From JAFGNB01 sp050304135 (GTDB lineage Bacteria; Fibrobacterota; Chitinivibrionia; Chitinivibrionales; Chitinispirillaceae): 64,000 nt of DNA. The position numbers and the translations under genes are program-made. This document shows positions 34,850-42,937 of the stretch, in pieces; positions within the stretch are counted from its first letter, which is position 1, and the number at the start of each line of letters is the position of its first letter. The notes beneath the pieces were generated by a model. The model was not told where the DNA came from. It searched no databases and saw only the letters and a program-made list of their open reading frames with translations. The stretch covers positions 1 to 64,000 of the forward strand of contig JBNLDC010000022.1 in the NCBI GenBank assembly GCA_050304135.1. Reading direction: 5' to 3'.

Positions 34850-37245
34850 ACCCGGTGTTTTCACTGCCGAGACGATGGTGTACCTGGTTACAGAAAGATA
34901 ACCCCACAGGTACCACAGATCACTTCCCGGAATTAAAAAACCGGTTTGAAACCTCCGTACCCGGGCTCTACTGCATTGGCGACCTTACCGGAATTCCACT
35001 GATCAAACTTGCCGCTGATTCAGGTACCGATTTTATCGACGAGTTGACTGAGGACTCCGGATTCAGCACCACTGCAGAAGGTGTCTCCGGACACGATTAC
35101 GATCTCGTGATTATCGGAGGAGGACCGGCAGGTATTGCCGCATCGCTTCGCGCCTCTGAACGCGGCATCCGCCACGTTGTGCTTGAAGCGACACGCATTT
35201 TCAATACCATCCATAATTTTCCCTCCGGTAAGCCGGTGTACATAACGCCCGCTGATACACCCTTCAGATCCACCCTCCGGTTCAATGACGGCACCAAGGA
35301 AACACTGCTCGGCGACCTTAACAAATGCCTCGACGGAAAGAATCTTCCGATCCGGGAAAATGTAACCGTTTCACAGATCGAGTGGAACGGGGACCTCTTT
35401 AGCGTCCATACACCAACTGAAGTTTTCAGAGCGAAACGGGTTGCCGTAGCCATCGGGAAAACCGGTAATGCACGGCGCCTCGGCGTTCAGGGAGAAGACC
35501 TTCCCCACGTATTCACCCGTCTCATTGATCCGGGAGAATTCAAGAAGACCGAGTGCCTGGTAATCGGCGGTGGCGACAGTGCCGTCGAAACGGCAATCGC
35601 CCTTGCAGCAGCGGGAAATCGTGTCACCTTCTCTTACCGCAAGCCTTCGCTCTCCCGCCCCGGTGAACAGAATGCATCCATGTTCAATCGAATGGTTGCA
35701 AACGGTTCCATCGTTCCCCTGTTTGCATCAACCGTGGAATCCATCGAAGCGGAGCAGGTAACCATCAATCATCAGGGAGAACAAAAAGTCATTCCGGCAT
35801 CCGCGGTATTTATTATGATCGGATCGGAAATTCCCCGCTCATTTTTCCGCAGGTCGCACATCCGTATCGAGGGAGACCGTCAACTGACAGACTGGCTGAA
35901 AATTGCAGCACTGCTGCTGTTTTCAGCAGTACTGTATTTCGGAAAAAAAGCACCTGTTTTACGAATCGGAAATTTAACTGAATTTCTGAACCTGCCGCAA
36001 CAGCTTCTCACAATGCCGTGGCACCGGACAGCCGAGGGGATCATCGCGTGGGGAAGTTTCATTGCGGCAGTACCCGTTGGTCTCCTTTTGACCGTCCATT
36101 TTGTTCAACAACGCCGTAATTATTTCACCACCTCCTGGAACACCTTCAAATACGGCTATTTCGGGATACTCTTTCTGGGAATCATGTGGCTCTATGTTGA
36201 GTACAAGCTCATGGCACACCGGCCGCTCCTTACCGATATGGGTGGATGGTACACACTGCTCTATTCGCTTACCATTGTCATCTTCGGCATCAGACGAATG
36301 TACCACCACCCCACCGGGTACATCCGTCGACAGACACTTGTCCTGATGGCGGTGCAGGTTATCCCTCTCTGCATTCTGCCGATGTTTATCCTCCCGGCTT
36401 TAGGGAAAAGCGGCCTGCTCGGCAGCTGGATCATGACGAATGTATTCCCGGGACATTCCTACTGGCGGGCGTTCGGATTTGTTTTAGCATGGCCGCTCTT
36501 TATTTACACGCTCGCAACCGGTCAACCCACACTGTTCTGGCTTATCACCGGTGTAATTCAGTCGTTTGTCATTATCCCGCTGATTGTTTACAAGTGGGGA
36601 AAAGGGGCCTACTGCGGGTGGATCTGCTCCTGCGGGGCGCTTGCCGAGACCCTTGGCGATGAATACCGGACCCTCGCCCCTCACGGCCCGACGGCAAAAA
36701 AATGGGAAAACGCCGGGCAGGCGGTGCTGCTGTTCGCTATAATAGCAACGGTAACGGTTTTGGTTTCGGGAATAAAAGGAACAGAGTTTTCACGACAGAC
36801 GATGGCGATATACACGGTTCTGGTCGATATTTTTCTTGCCGGTGTACTTGGCGTCGGTGTGTATTTCTCCCTTTCCGGGAGAGTCTGGTGCCGGTTTTTC
36901 TGTCCGCTCGCAGCGTTGATGCATATCTATGCCCGATTTTCTGTGTACCGGATATTTGCGGACAAAAAACGGTGTATCTCCTGCGGCATCTGTACCAAAG
37001 TCTGCCATATGGGAATCGATGTCATGGGATATGCCAACAAGGGAATCCCCATGAACGATGTGGAGTGTGTCCGATGCAGTGCCTGTGTTGTGAATTGTCC
37101 GATGCGTGTTCTGCAATTCGGCAGTCTGCAGCACACGGATCCCGATAACAAATCCTGGAAAACGGGAGAACTCCCCCCTTCGGATACCGGTTGGAAAAGC
37201 GGACTTCCCGAGGAAAGCGGTATCACTTCACCTGCCACCCACTGA
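34846..37245 (+). CDS. Flavoprotein (permuted thioredoxin-reductase-like) fused to NapH-like membrane ferredoxin
   Basis: A 799-residue inner-membrane redox protein, overlapping the DUF547 gene by 4 nt. Residues about 35-75 carry the FAD GD motif (VPGLYCIGDL), which in thioredoxin-reductase-like enzymes is at the C-terminus. The dinucleotide motifs follow: GGGPAGIAAS (about 91-100) and GGGDSAVET (about 240). The catalytic Cys-x2-Cys is absent. From residue 345 there are about nine transmembrane helices with NapH-type CGWICSCGALAE and CRFFCPLAAL. Two [4Fe-4S] motifs follow, CISCGICTKVCHMG and CVRCSACVVNCPM. It probably passes electrons between NAD(P)H and a quinone or periplasmic partner for arsenosugar maturation. 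Substrate unknown. Confidence 0.85.
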   Translation: MNPVFSLPRRWCTWLQKDNPTGTTDHFPELKNRFETSVPGLYCIGDLTGIPLIKLAADSGTDFIDELTEDSGFSTTAEGVSGHDYDLVIIGGGPAGIAASLRASERGIRHVVLEATRIFNTIHNFPSGKPVYITPADTPFRSTLRFNDGTKETLLGDLNKCLDGKNLPIRENVTVSQIEWNGDLFSVHTPTEVFRAKRVAVAIGKTGNARRLGVQGEDLPHVFTRLIDPGEFKKTECLVIGGGDSAVETAIALAAAGNRVTFSYRKPSLSRPGEQNASMFNRMVANGSIVPLFASTVESIEAEQVTINHQGEQKVIPASAVFIMIGSEIPRSFFRRSHIRIEGDRQLTDWLKIAALLLFSAVLYFGKKAPVLRIGNLTEFLNLPQQLLTMPWHRTAEGIIAWGSFIAAVPVGLLLTVHFVQQRRNYFTTSWNTFKYGYFGILFLGIMWLYVEYKLMAHRPLLTDMGGWYTLLYSLTIVIFGIRRMYHHPTGYIRRQTLVLMAVQVIPLCILPMFILPALGKSGLLGSWIMTNVFPGHSYWRAFGFVLAWPLFIYTLATGQPTLFWLITGVIQSFVIIPLIVYKWGKGAYCGWICSCGALAETLGDEYRTLAPHGPTAKKWENAGQAVLLFAIIATVTVLVSGIKGTEFSRQTMAIYTVLVDIFLAGVLGVGVYFSLSGRVWCRFFCPLAALMHIYARFSVYRIFADKKRCISCGICTKVCHMGIDVMGYANKGIPMNDVECVRCSACVVNCPMRVLQFGSLQHTDPDNKSWKTGELPPSDTGWKSGLPEESGITSPATH

Positions 37246-37260
37246 TTAACGCTCCGAATA

Positions 37261-39300
37261 ATGACAGCACCAGCCTGCGACAAGCAAAAAACCACCAGCC
37301 CGCAGGATTCCATTTCCACTGAAAATGGAGTCCTCAAAATTTCACTTCAATGGTTGTTGCTCGCAGTTTTTGCTGCTGCAGCGCTTCTGGCTGTGACAGC
37401 GATACACACTCCGGTCCATCCATGGTTATTTATAGGCAGTAACGCGATCATGCTGGGAACACTCTACCTGCTGGTACGATCAGACTGCCGCAGGTCGGTT
37501 CTCTCGGCAGCGTTCGTATTTGCGTTACTAATCAGAATCATCAGTATTGTTTATGTTCCGGCAAGCGATGACATCAACCGCTACATCTGGGAAGGTACCA
37601 TTCAACTGCACGGGCACAATCCCTTCACTACCGCCCCCAATGCCCCGGAAACCGAACACCTTCGCAATGCGATATGGGAAGATGTCAACCATCCGCATAT
37701 AGCAACAATCTACTGGCCGTTTGCACAGCTACTCTTCAAGGCAACCGCAGGTATTTCCCCGACAATTACCGCGTTTAAAATCCTAGTTACCCTGTTTGAC
37801 CTTCTGACACTGCTGATGCTTGGCCTCATTGTCCGGCACCGGCGTCTTCCTCTCAGCAGCCTGTTGCTCTATGCGCTGAATCCTCTTGTCCTGGTGGCAA
37901 TAAGTGGACAGGGGCATATGGAATCGATCGTCGTTTTTTTGATGGTAACCGCACTGTATCTCATGGATACCCGCCGCGGTGGTGTAGTGGCCCTTCTTGC
38001 ACTAGCCTCTGCAGTACTCTGCAAACTTACCAGCTGCATACTCCTGCCTTTTTTCATACGGAAAACCGGATGGAAAAAAGCAATCTGGCTGTTTGTGCCA
38101 CTTCTGCTGTTTATCCCCTACCTCACCACACCTGCTCATTATTTTGCGACACCACTGCTGTTCGCACGCGAATTCTCGTACAATGGTCTGCTGCAGGAAT
38201 TCCTGACCCACTACTGCGGCCTTGACACCACCAGCACTCTGCACCTGCTCCTGTTTACTTTCGGCACGGGAACCGTAGTTATTTTCATCATTACACCGTC
38301 ACTGCTCCGTGCATCATCGCTGGTGATCGGCTTGCTGCTGCTCTGCATGCCGACAGTCCACCCCTGGTACTTTCTGTTGATGACACCTTTCCTGGTGTTG
38401 TTTCAACAAAAATCCTGGCTGCTTCTGCATTTCACCACCCTGTTTCTTCTTTTTTTCTTCGATTCATCGGTCAGCATTCCATTTTTCCACCATCGGTATC
38501 TCCTTATTAGCATTGAATATCTGCCCTTTATAATCATGGCAACGATAGAGCTACTCTCAGGAAACAAAAGGTGGCCAATCCGTTACCCGACGGTACAGAA
38601 TATCAGTGTCATCATTCCCACCCGCAACGAAGCCGGTTCAATTGGCTCCTGTCTGCAATCCCTGCAAAAACAGGGAATGGAAGTGGAAACGATCATTGTG
38701 GACAGTGGTTCCACCGATGAAACACTCGCAAAAGTTACCGCATTCCCGAATGTCCGCATACTGACGGCGCCACCAGGCAGAGGTATACAGATAGCGGAAG
38801 GAATACGTCATGCTCACGGGGACACCATAGTGGTCCTTCATGCCGATGCACAACTTGCGCCGGGAATTCTGCAGAAAATGGTTAAAGAGCTTAAAGAACA
38901 CACGGACGCTTCGGGGGGTGCCATGCAGGGCAGATACGATATGCTCCATTGGCGCATGAGACTTACCGAATTTTTCAATCTGGTCCGGGCCCGTTATTTC
39001 GGCATCGCCTTCGGCGATCAGGCACAATTTTTCAGGCGAGCAGCCCTTCCGGAAGGGTTTCCCGAATATAAACTGATGGAAGACGTCGAACTTTCACTCC
39101 GTCTCAAGGAGAGAGGTATTCTCCTCTATCTTAAAAACGGCCTTATCTGCTCATCACGTCGATGGCGTTCGCATAATTTCTTTGCCAACACCTGGGCTGT
39201 GGTGTATCTCACGTTTCTTTTTCTGATTATGAGAAGTTTCGGGTTAGTAAGAAATAACGCCTCCTATTTTTACCATTACTACTATGGCAAAAAAACATAA
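37261..39300 (+). CDS. Membrane glycosyltransferase (GT87-like) fused to arsenosugar-type GT2 transferase
   Basis: A 679-residue two-part protein. Residues 1-430 have about 11 hydrophobic helices and the periplasmic-loop signature DDINRYIWEGTIQLHGHNPF typical of polyprenyl-phosphate-dependent mannosyltransferase-like (GT87/MptB-like) proteins. Residues about 445-679 are a GT-A domain of the TIGR04283 arsenosugar group: VIIPTRNEAGSIGSCLQSL, IIVDSGSTDETL, VVLHADAQLAPG (nucleotide/metal binding) and FGDQAQFFRR, then a C-terminal membrane segment. It would attach sugar to the arsenical nucleoside product or a lipid carrier. The next gene starts 17 nt before its end. Confidence 0.85.
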   Translation: MTAPACDKQKTTSPQDSISTENGVLKISLQWLLLAVFAAAALLAVTAIHTPVHPWLFIGSNAIMLGTLYLLVRSDCRRSVLSAAFVFALLIRIISIVYVPASDDINRYIWEGTIQLHGHNPFTTAPNAPETEHLRNAIWEDVNHPHIATIYWPFAQLLFKATAGISPTITAFKILVTLFDLLTLLMLGLIVRHRRLPLSSLLLYALNPLVLVAISGQGHMESIVVFLMVTALYLMDTRRGGVVALLALASAVLCKLTSCILLPFFIRKTGWKKAIWLFVPLLLFIPYLTTPAHYFATPLLFAREFSYNGLLQEFLTHYCGLDTTSTLHLLLFTFGTGTVVIFIITPSLLRASSLVIGLLLLCMPTVHPWYFLLMTPFLVLFQQKSWLLLHFTTLFLLFFFDSSVSIPFFHHRYLLISIEYLPFIIMATIELLSGNKRWPIRYPTVQNISVIIPTRNEAGSIGSCLQSLQKQGMEVETIIVDSGSTDETLAKVTAFPNVRILTAPPGRGIQIAEGIRHAHGDTIVVLHADAQLAPGILQKMVKELKEHTDASGGAMQGRYDMLHWRMRLTEFFNLVRARYFGIAFGDQAQFFRRAALPEGFPEYKLMEDVELSLRLKERGILLYLKNGLICSSRRWRSHNFFANTWAVVYLTFLFLIMRSFGLVRNNASYFYHYYYGKKT

Positions 39301-39889
39301 CATGCTGCCACTTATTGTATTTGCCAAGGTTCCGACACGGGGCACGGTAAAAACCCGTATCGCCGCTACCGAAGGGGCAGACCGGGCGTATACGATTTAC
39401 CTCGAACTGCTGCAGCAGACCGCCCGCAACGTTGCACATCTTTCCTATCATGTCGCTTTTACCGGACAGAAGGATCCCGGTGATTTAAAAAAAATCTTCA
39501 ACCATGCGGTCTCATTTTTCCCCCAATCAGGAGGAACCCTCGGAGAGCGAATGAGCTCCGCATTCTCGGAGCTGTTTGCAGCCGGTCATGATGCTGCAGT
39601 GCTTATCGGGTGCGATATTCCGGCAATCACCCCATCGATCCTCGACAGTGCATGTACTGCACTCGAAGATGCAGAGGTGGTTATCGGTCCTGCGGAAGAT
39701 GGCGGGTATTACCTGATCGGGTGCCGAACCTCCTCGCTTGCAGTTTTTGCTGCAACTACCTGGGGAAAAGAATCGTTGTTTGAAGATACGCTGGCAATCA
39801 TCCGCCAAAACGGCTTTCGCCATGCTCAACTCCCTGTCCTGTATGATATCGATGGCATTGATGATTATTATCGCTGGAAAAAGGGATAG
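39284..39889 (+). CDS. TIGR04282-type arsenosugar biosynthesis glycosyltransferase
   Basis: A 201-residue protein of the DUF2064 (TIGR04282) GT-A-like family. Motifs: LIVFAKVPTRGTVKTRIA (nucleotide binding), LGERMSSAF, VLIGCDIPAIT (in place of the usual GxDxP) and GPAEDGGYYLIG. It regularly pairs with TIGR04283 transferases in arsenosugar clusters, where the two are thought to add the sugar moiety or process a nucleotide-sugar. The listed start overlaps the upstream gene by 17 nt; an ATG at 39302, just after the upstream stop, would remove six residues. Neither has a clear ribosome site. Confidence 0.88.
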   Translation: MAKKHNMLPLIVFAKVPTRGTVKTRIAATEGADRAYTIYLELLQQTARNVAHLSYHVAFTGQKDPGDLKKIFNHAVSFFPQSGGTLGERMSSAFSELFAAGHDAAVLIGCDIPAITPSILDSACTALEDAEVVIGPAEDGGYYLIGCRTSSLAVFAATTWGKESLFEDTLAIIRQNGFRHAQLPVLYDIDGIDDYYRWKKG

Positions 39890-39935
39890 CGACTCCCCGC
39901 TGATGATGCCAATTGTATGCTGAATAAAATTTTCC

Positions 39936-39972
39936 TTGCACACCCTTGCCTATTTGGCTATATTACCAAATA
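39936..39972 (+). promoter_or_regulatory. arsR promoter and ArsR operator, likely leaderless
   Basis: TTGCAC (39936-39941) and TATATT (39959-39964) are separated by exactly 17 nt. A perfect dyad TATTTGG-n8-CCAAATA (39951-39957 / 39966-39972) covers the -10, so a bound ArsR dimer would block polymerase. Transcription should begin around 39970-39972, at or next to the arsR ATG (39972), leaving no leader. Confidence 0.75.
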
Positions 39973-40316
39973 TGCAAACTACCAAATTAAAAGTCCCCGA
40001 CAAAAAAGCTTTTGCGCTATTTGAGGCTAAGGCCAACATTATCAAAGCGATGGCACACCCGACACGGCTGCTGGTTATTGATGCGCTCTCACGACAGGAG
40101 CACTGTGTGTGTGAACTGACCGCCATGATCGGTGCGGATACATCGACGGTTTCAAAACATCTTTCCGTACTTAAAAACGCAGGTATCATCACCGATGAGC
40201 GCAGGAACCAGATGGTGTTTTACCATCTCTCGATGCCGTGCGTTCTGAATTTTCTCTCTTGTGTCGAAACAGCAATTCAGGAGCGGGCGAAAGAACAATT
40301 GAAACTCGTCGGGTAA
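39972..40316 (+). CDS. arsR: ArsR/SmtB-family arsenic-responsive repressor
   Basis: A 114-residue winged-helix repressor. The start at 39972 is chosen because no other Met precedes the fold and the upstream sequence is the promoter itself. The metalloid-binding pair Cys45-Val-Cys47 lies in helix 3 (EHCVCELTAMIG), as in classical As(III)-sensing ArsR. The recognition helix STVSKHLSVLKNAGII follows, then the wing DERRNQMVFYHL. It should release the operator overlapping its own promoter when arsenite binds and so induce the permease and arsEFG-like genes downstream. Confidence 0.93.
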   Translation: MQTTKLKVPDKKAFALFEAKANIIKAMAHPTRLLVIDALSRQEHCVCELTAMIGADTSTVSKHLSVLKNAGIITDERRNQMVFYHLSMPCVLNFLSCVETAIQERAKEQLKLVG

Positions 40317-40368
40317 TCAGGGTAATTATTTCATTTGATTTTACAGCACTGCAGGTACTGAGGTAGTT

Positions 40369-41664
40369 ATGGAATGGAAAAAGGAGTTCAAATCACTGGC
40401 GGTAATCATTGCACTGTTCATCGGAATGTTCTTCCTTCCGGTTGGCATCCCCCGCTTTGACAATGCCCTGTTCGAGGCGCTCCATCTGGTAAAGTGGTAC
40501 GCACGTGAACATGTTCTCCTCTGTCTGGTTCCGGCGTTTTTTATTGCCGGAGCAATCGGGGTGTTTATCAGCCAGGCCTCGGTTATGAAGTATCTTGGTG
40601 CCAAGGCCAATAAAGTTCTAGCCTACGGAGTAGCTTCGGTTTCGGGAACAGTGCTTGCGGTATGTTCATGCACCGTACTGCCGCTGTTTGCCGGTATCTA
40701 TAAAATGGGTGCGGGAATCGGTCCAGCCTCGGCATTTCTCTACAGTGGACCAGCCATCAATGTACTTGCTATTGTCATGACCGCCCGTATTCTCGGCCCG
40801 GAAATGGGTATTGCCAGAGCAGTCGGAGCAATTTTCTTCAGTATAATAATCGGCCTTATCATGCATTTCCTATATAGAAAAGAGGAGGCGGATAAAGTCG
40901 CAGCACAAATGGCAATGCCTGATGCCGAAGGTGGACGTCCGCTCTGGCAGACTGCACTCTATTTTTTCTCGATGGTTGGTATTCTTGTTTTTGCCAACTG
41001 GGGAAAACCTGTTCAGCAGACAGGGCTCTGGCATGCGATATGGTCTGCAAAATGGCTTGTCACCAGCCTGTTTGCCGCCGGGTTTGCCGTAACGCTGATA
41101 ACCATTCACCGGATACCATGGTGGAAAGTCATTGCTGGTGCACTACCGGTTGTCGGACTTGCCGTTCTCGTTCCCGAAAATCCTCTAATTGCATTCAGTG
41201 CGGGTGCTCTCGGTCTTTCAATAATCACCGCAACCGATACAGGAGAAAGCGGTGACTGGTTTTCTTCCACCTGGGGTTTCATCAAACAGATTTCACCGCT
41301 TCTGCTTTTTGGAGTTCTTGCCGCCGGTTTCTTTCTGGGCAGAGTCGGCCATGAAGGGGTCATACCATCAGAGTGGATTTCAGCGCTGGTTGGCGGTAAT
41401 TCACTTAAAGCTAACTTTTTTGCATCGATAGTCGGCGCATTTATGTATCTCGCGACACTTACCGAGGTACCGATTCTACAGGGTCTGATCGGAAACGGTA
41501 TGGGAAAAGGTCCGGCACTGGCCCTTCTACTCGCAGGCCCGGCACTTTCACTCCAGAGCATGCTGGTACTTAATTCAATAATGGGGTGGAAGAAAACCGC
41601 GACATTTATATCACTGGTGGTGATTATGGCAACTGTAACAGGAATGATTTACGGGGCTATTTGA
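40369..41664 (+). CDS. arsP: ArsP-like organoarsenical efflux permease (DUF318/YraQ)
   Basis: A 431-residue inner-membrane permease with about 10-12 helices. The family core is AVCSCTVLPLFAGIYKMG...SAFLYSGPAINVLA, with a paired cysteine motif (Cys-Ser-Cys) thought to bind trivalent arsenicals in ArsP, and a symmetrical second half (FMYLATLTEVPILQGL, LLLAGPALSLQSM). ArsP members export methylated and aromatic As(III) compounds. It follows arsR by 52 nt with GAGGT before the ATG. The specific substrate here is inferred from the cluster. Confidence 0.85.
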   Translation: MEWKKEFKSLAVIIALFIGMFFLPVGIPRFDNALFEALHLVKWYAREHVLLCLVPAFFIAGAIGVFISQASVMKYLGAKANKVLAYGVASVSGTVLAVCSCTVLPLFAGIYKMGAGIGPASAFLYSGPAINVLAIVMTARILGPEMGIARAVGAIFFSIIIGLIMHFLYRKEEADKVAAQMAMPDAEGGRPLWQTALYFFSMVGILVFANWGKPVQQTGLWHAIWSAKWLVTSLFAAGFAVTLITIHRIPWWKVIAGALPVVGLAVLVPENPLIAFSAGALGLSIITATDTGESGDWFSSTWGFIKQISPLLLFGVLAAGFFLGRVGHEGVIPSEWISALVGGNSLKANFFASIVGAFMYLATLTEVPILQGLIGNGMGKGPALALLLAGPALSLQSMLVLNSIMGWKKTATFISLVVIMATVTGMIYGAI

Positions 41665-41665
41665 C

Positions 41666-42127
41666 GGCATCCCCCCCCTACCCCCGAAGGGGGCGACAGG
41701 TGGTAATAATGAATTGGTACGAGAAAAGTAAAAATATTGGGCGATACCGAACAATCAGTGATACGGAGAAAAAACGTATATATCAATTTCGGGACAACCC
41801 GACACCCGCAGAAAAAGATTTCTGGAGCATGGTCAGGAACAAACAAATCGAAGGACTGAAATTCAGGCGGCAACATAAAATCGGGCAATTCATCGTTGAT
41901 TTTTACTGCAACCAGGCAAAATTGGTGGTTGAAATAGATGGTAGTATCCACGAAGGTCGAATAAGTGAGGATGCAGTTCGTACAAAACATATCAAGTCAT
42001 TCGGGCTTAAGGTACTACGATTTACAAACAATGAGGTAGTTTATTCTCCGGAAATCGTTCGAGAAAAAGTGTTGGCATATATTTCATCAATTAACAATCT
42101 GCCCCCCTCGGGGGCCAGGGGGGTTCC
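41666..42127 (+). mobile_element. DUF559 nuclease cassette bounded by inverted repeats
   Basis: Imperfect terminal inverted repeats of about 33 bp flank a DUF559 gene. The left end (41666-41700) and right end (42095-42127, inverted) share the core CCCCC-GA(A/G)-GGGGG preceded by a run of C. Each end is itself a hairpin: CCCCC-gaa-GGGGG at 41681-41693 and CCCCC-tc-GGGGG at 42103-42114. The cassette lies between arsP and the arsE-like gene and breaks what would be a compact operon. The right repeat supplies the purine-rich ribosome site of the arsE-like gene. Confidence 0.65.
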
Positions 42128-42131
42128 ATGA
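41709..42131 (+). CDS. DUF559-domain endonuclease-like protein
   Basis: A 140-residue protein with the DUF559 (Vsr/MutH-like PD-(D/E)xK) core: a basic helix with RDNPTPAEKDFWSMVRNKQI, GLKFRRQHKIGQFIVDFYC and the catalytic strand KLVVEIDGSIH, where Asp and Glu-x-Asp form the expected site, then VLRFTNNEV. The last residues (PPSGARGVP) are encoded by the right inverted repeat, and its TGA overlaps the ATG of the next gene. AGGTGG from the left repeat lies 5 nt before the ATG. Such genes are scattered in many genomes and have no known arsenic role. Confidence 0.88.
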   Translation: MNWYEKSKNIGRYRTISDTEKKRIYQFRDNPTPAEKDFWSMVRNKQIEGLKFRRQHKIGQFIVDFYCNQAKLVVEIDGSIHEGRISEDAVRTKHIKSFGLKVLRFTNNEVVYSPEIVREKVLAYISSINNLPPSGARGVP

Positions 42132-42361
42132 AAAAAATCCAAGTACTCGGCACCGGTTGCCCCAAATGTAAAAAACTGTTCGAAGCCGCACAGCAGGCAG
42201 TTACTGACGGTGGAATTGAAGCGGAAGTATCCAAAGTGGACGATATCAACGAAATCCTGAAATTCGGTGTGATGATGACCCCCGCTCTGGCGGTTGACGG
42301 CGAAGTGAAAATAGTTGGACGGGTGCCACGCCCCGAGGAAATCCAATCTATAATCGCGTAA
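42128..42361 (+). CDS. Small thioredoxin-fold redox protein, ArsE-like
   Basis: A 77-residue minimal thioredoxin-like protein (redox-active disulfide protein type) with Cys11-Pro-Lys-Cys14 and the cis-Pro segment MMTPALAVDG. It sits before ArsF- and ArsG-like genes, the order of the arsEFG operon described in Shewanella, where ArsE and ArsF reduce nitroaromatic arsenicals. A direct electron-transfer role to the ArsF-like protein is inferred. Its ribosome site (GGGGGG) is part of the inverted repeat of the DUF559 cassette. Confidence 0.8.
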   Translation: MKKIQVLGTGCPKCKKLFEAAQQAVTDGGIEAEVSKVDDINEILKFGVMMTPALAVDGEVKIVGRVPRPEEIQSIIA

Positions 42362-42392
42362 TTATTTTCGGTATACCAGTAAAGGAGTAGCC

Positions 42393-42926
42393 ATGCGACA
42401 ACGTTTATTTTCACTACCCGGTTTTGCCGCTCTGATCGGCGGTATAACCATAGCGGGTATGTTCTCACTCTGTCAAAGTGATACCACTCAAAAGAAAGCT
42501 GCGGCAGATTCCGCGGAATCGAAACCGGTATCCACACCAGCACAGGAAACGGTGTCAGAGCAGACAGACACTGATTCCGGAACCGCTGTTTCAACCCCCC
42601 GGACACTGGTTGTCTACTACTTTCATACCAACTTCAGATGTCGTTCCTGCACGATGATTGAAAACCTGACAAAACAGGCTGTTAATTCCGGCTTCGCAAA
42701 AGAATTGAAAAATGGCCGGATGGAACTGCAGATCATCAATATAGAAGAGTCCGGCAATGAGCATTTTGCACAGGATTACAAACTCTATACCAAGTCGGTA
42801 ATTCTCTCCGACAAGGTAAACGGCAAACAACAGAGCTGGAAAAACCTTGACAAGGTATGGAAGCTCCTCGGCGATGAGGATAAATTCATTGATTATATCC
42901 AGACAGAAGTGAAGACACTTCTGTAA
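42393..42926 (+). CDS. ArsF-family protein (nitroreductase subunit-like), exported
   Basis: A 177-residue protein. An N-terminal hydrophobic segment (about 10-26) ends in Cys27, possibly a lipid attachment or a membrane anchor. A Ser/Thr/Glu-rich linker follows (about 30-70). The thioredoxin-like domain starts with LVVYYFHTNFRCRSC (Cys83-x2-Cys86) and contains the KSVILSDKVNGKQQSWKNLDKVW segment of the family named nitrophenyl compound nitroreductase subunit ArsF. AAGGAG precedes the ATG. Likely partner of the ArsE-like protein and the ArsG-like membrane protein. Confidence 0.85.
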   Translation: MRQRLFSLPGFAALIGGITIAGMFSLCQSDTTQKKAAADSAESKPVSTPAQETVSEQTDTDSGTAVSTPRTLVVYYFHTNFRCRSCTMIENLTKQAVNSGFAKELKNGRMELQIINIEESGNEHFAQDYKLYTKSVILSDKVNGKQQSWKNLDKVWKLLGDEDKFIDYIQTEVKTLL

Positions 42927-42937
42927 AGGAATACCCT

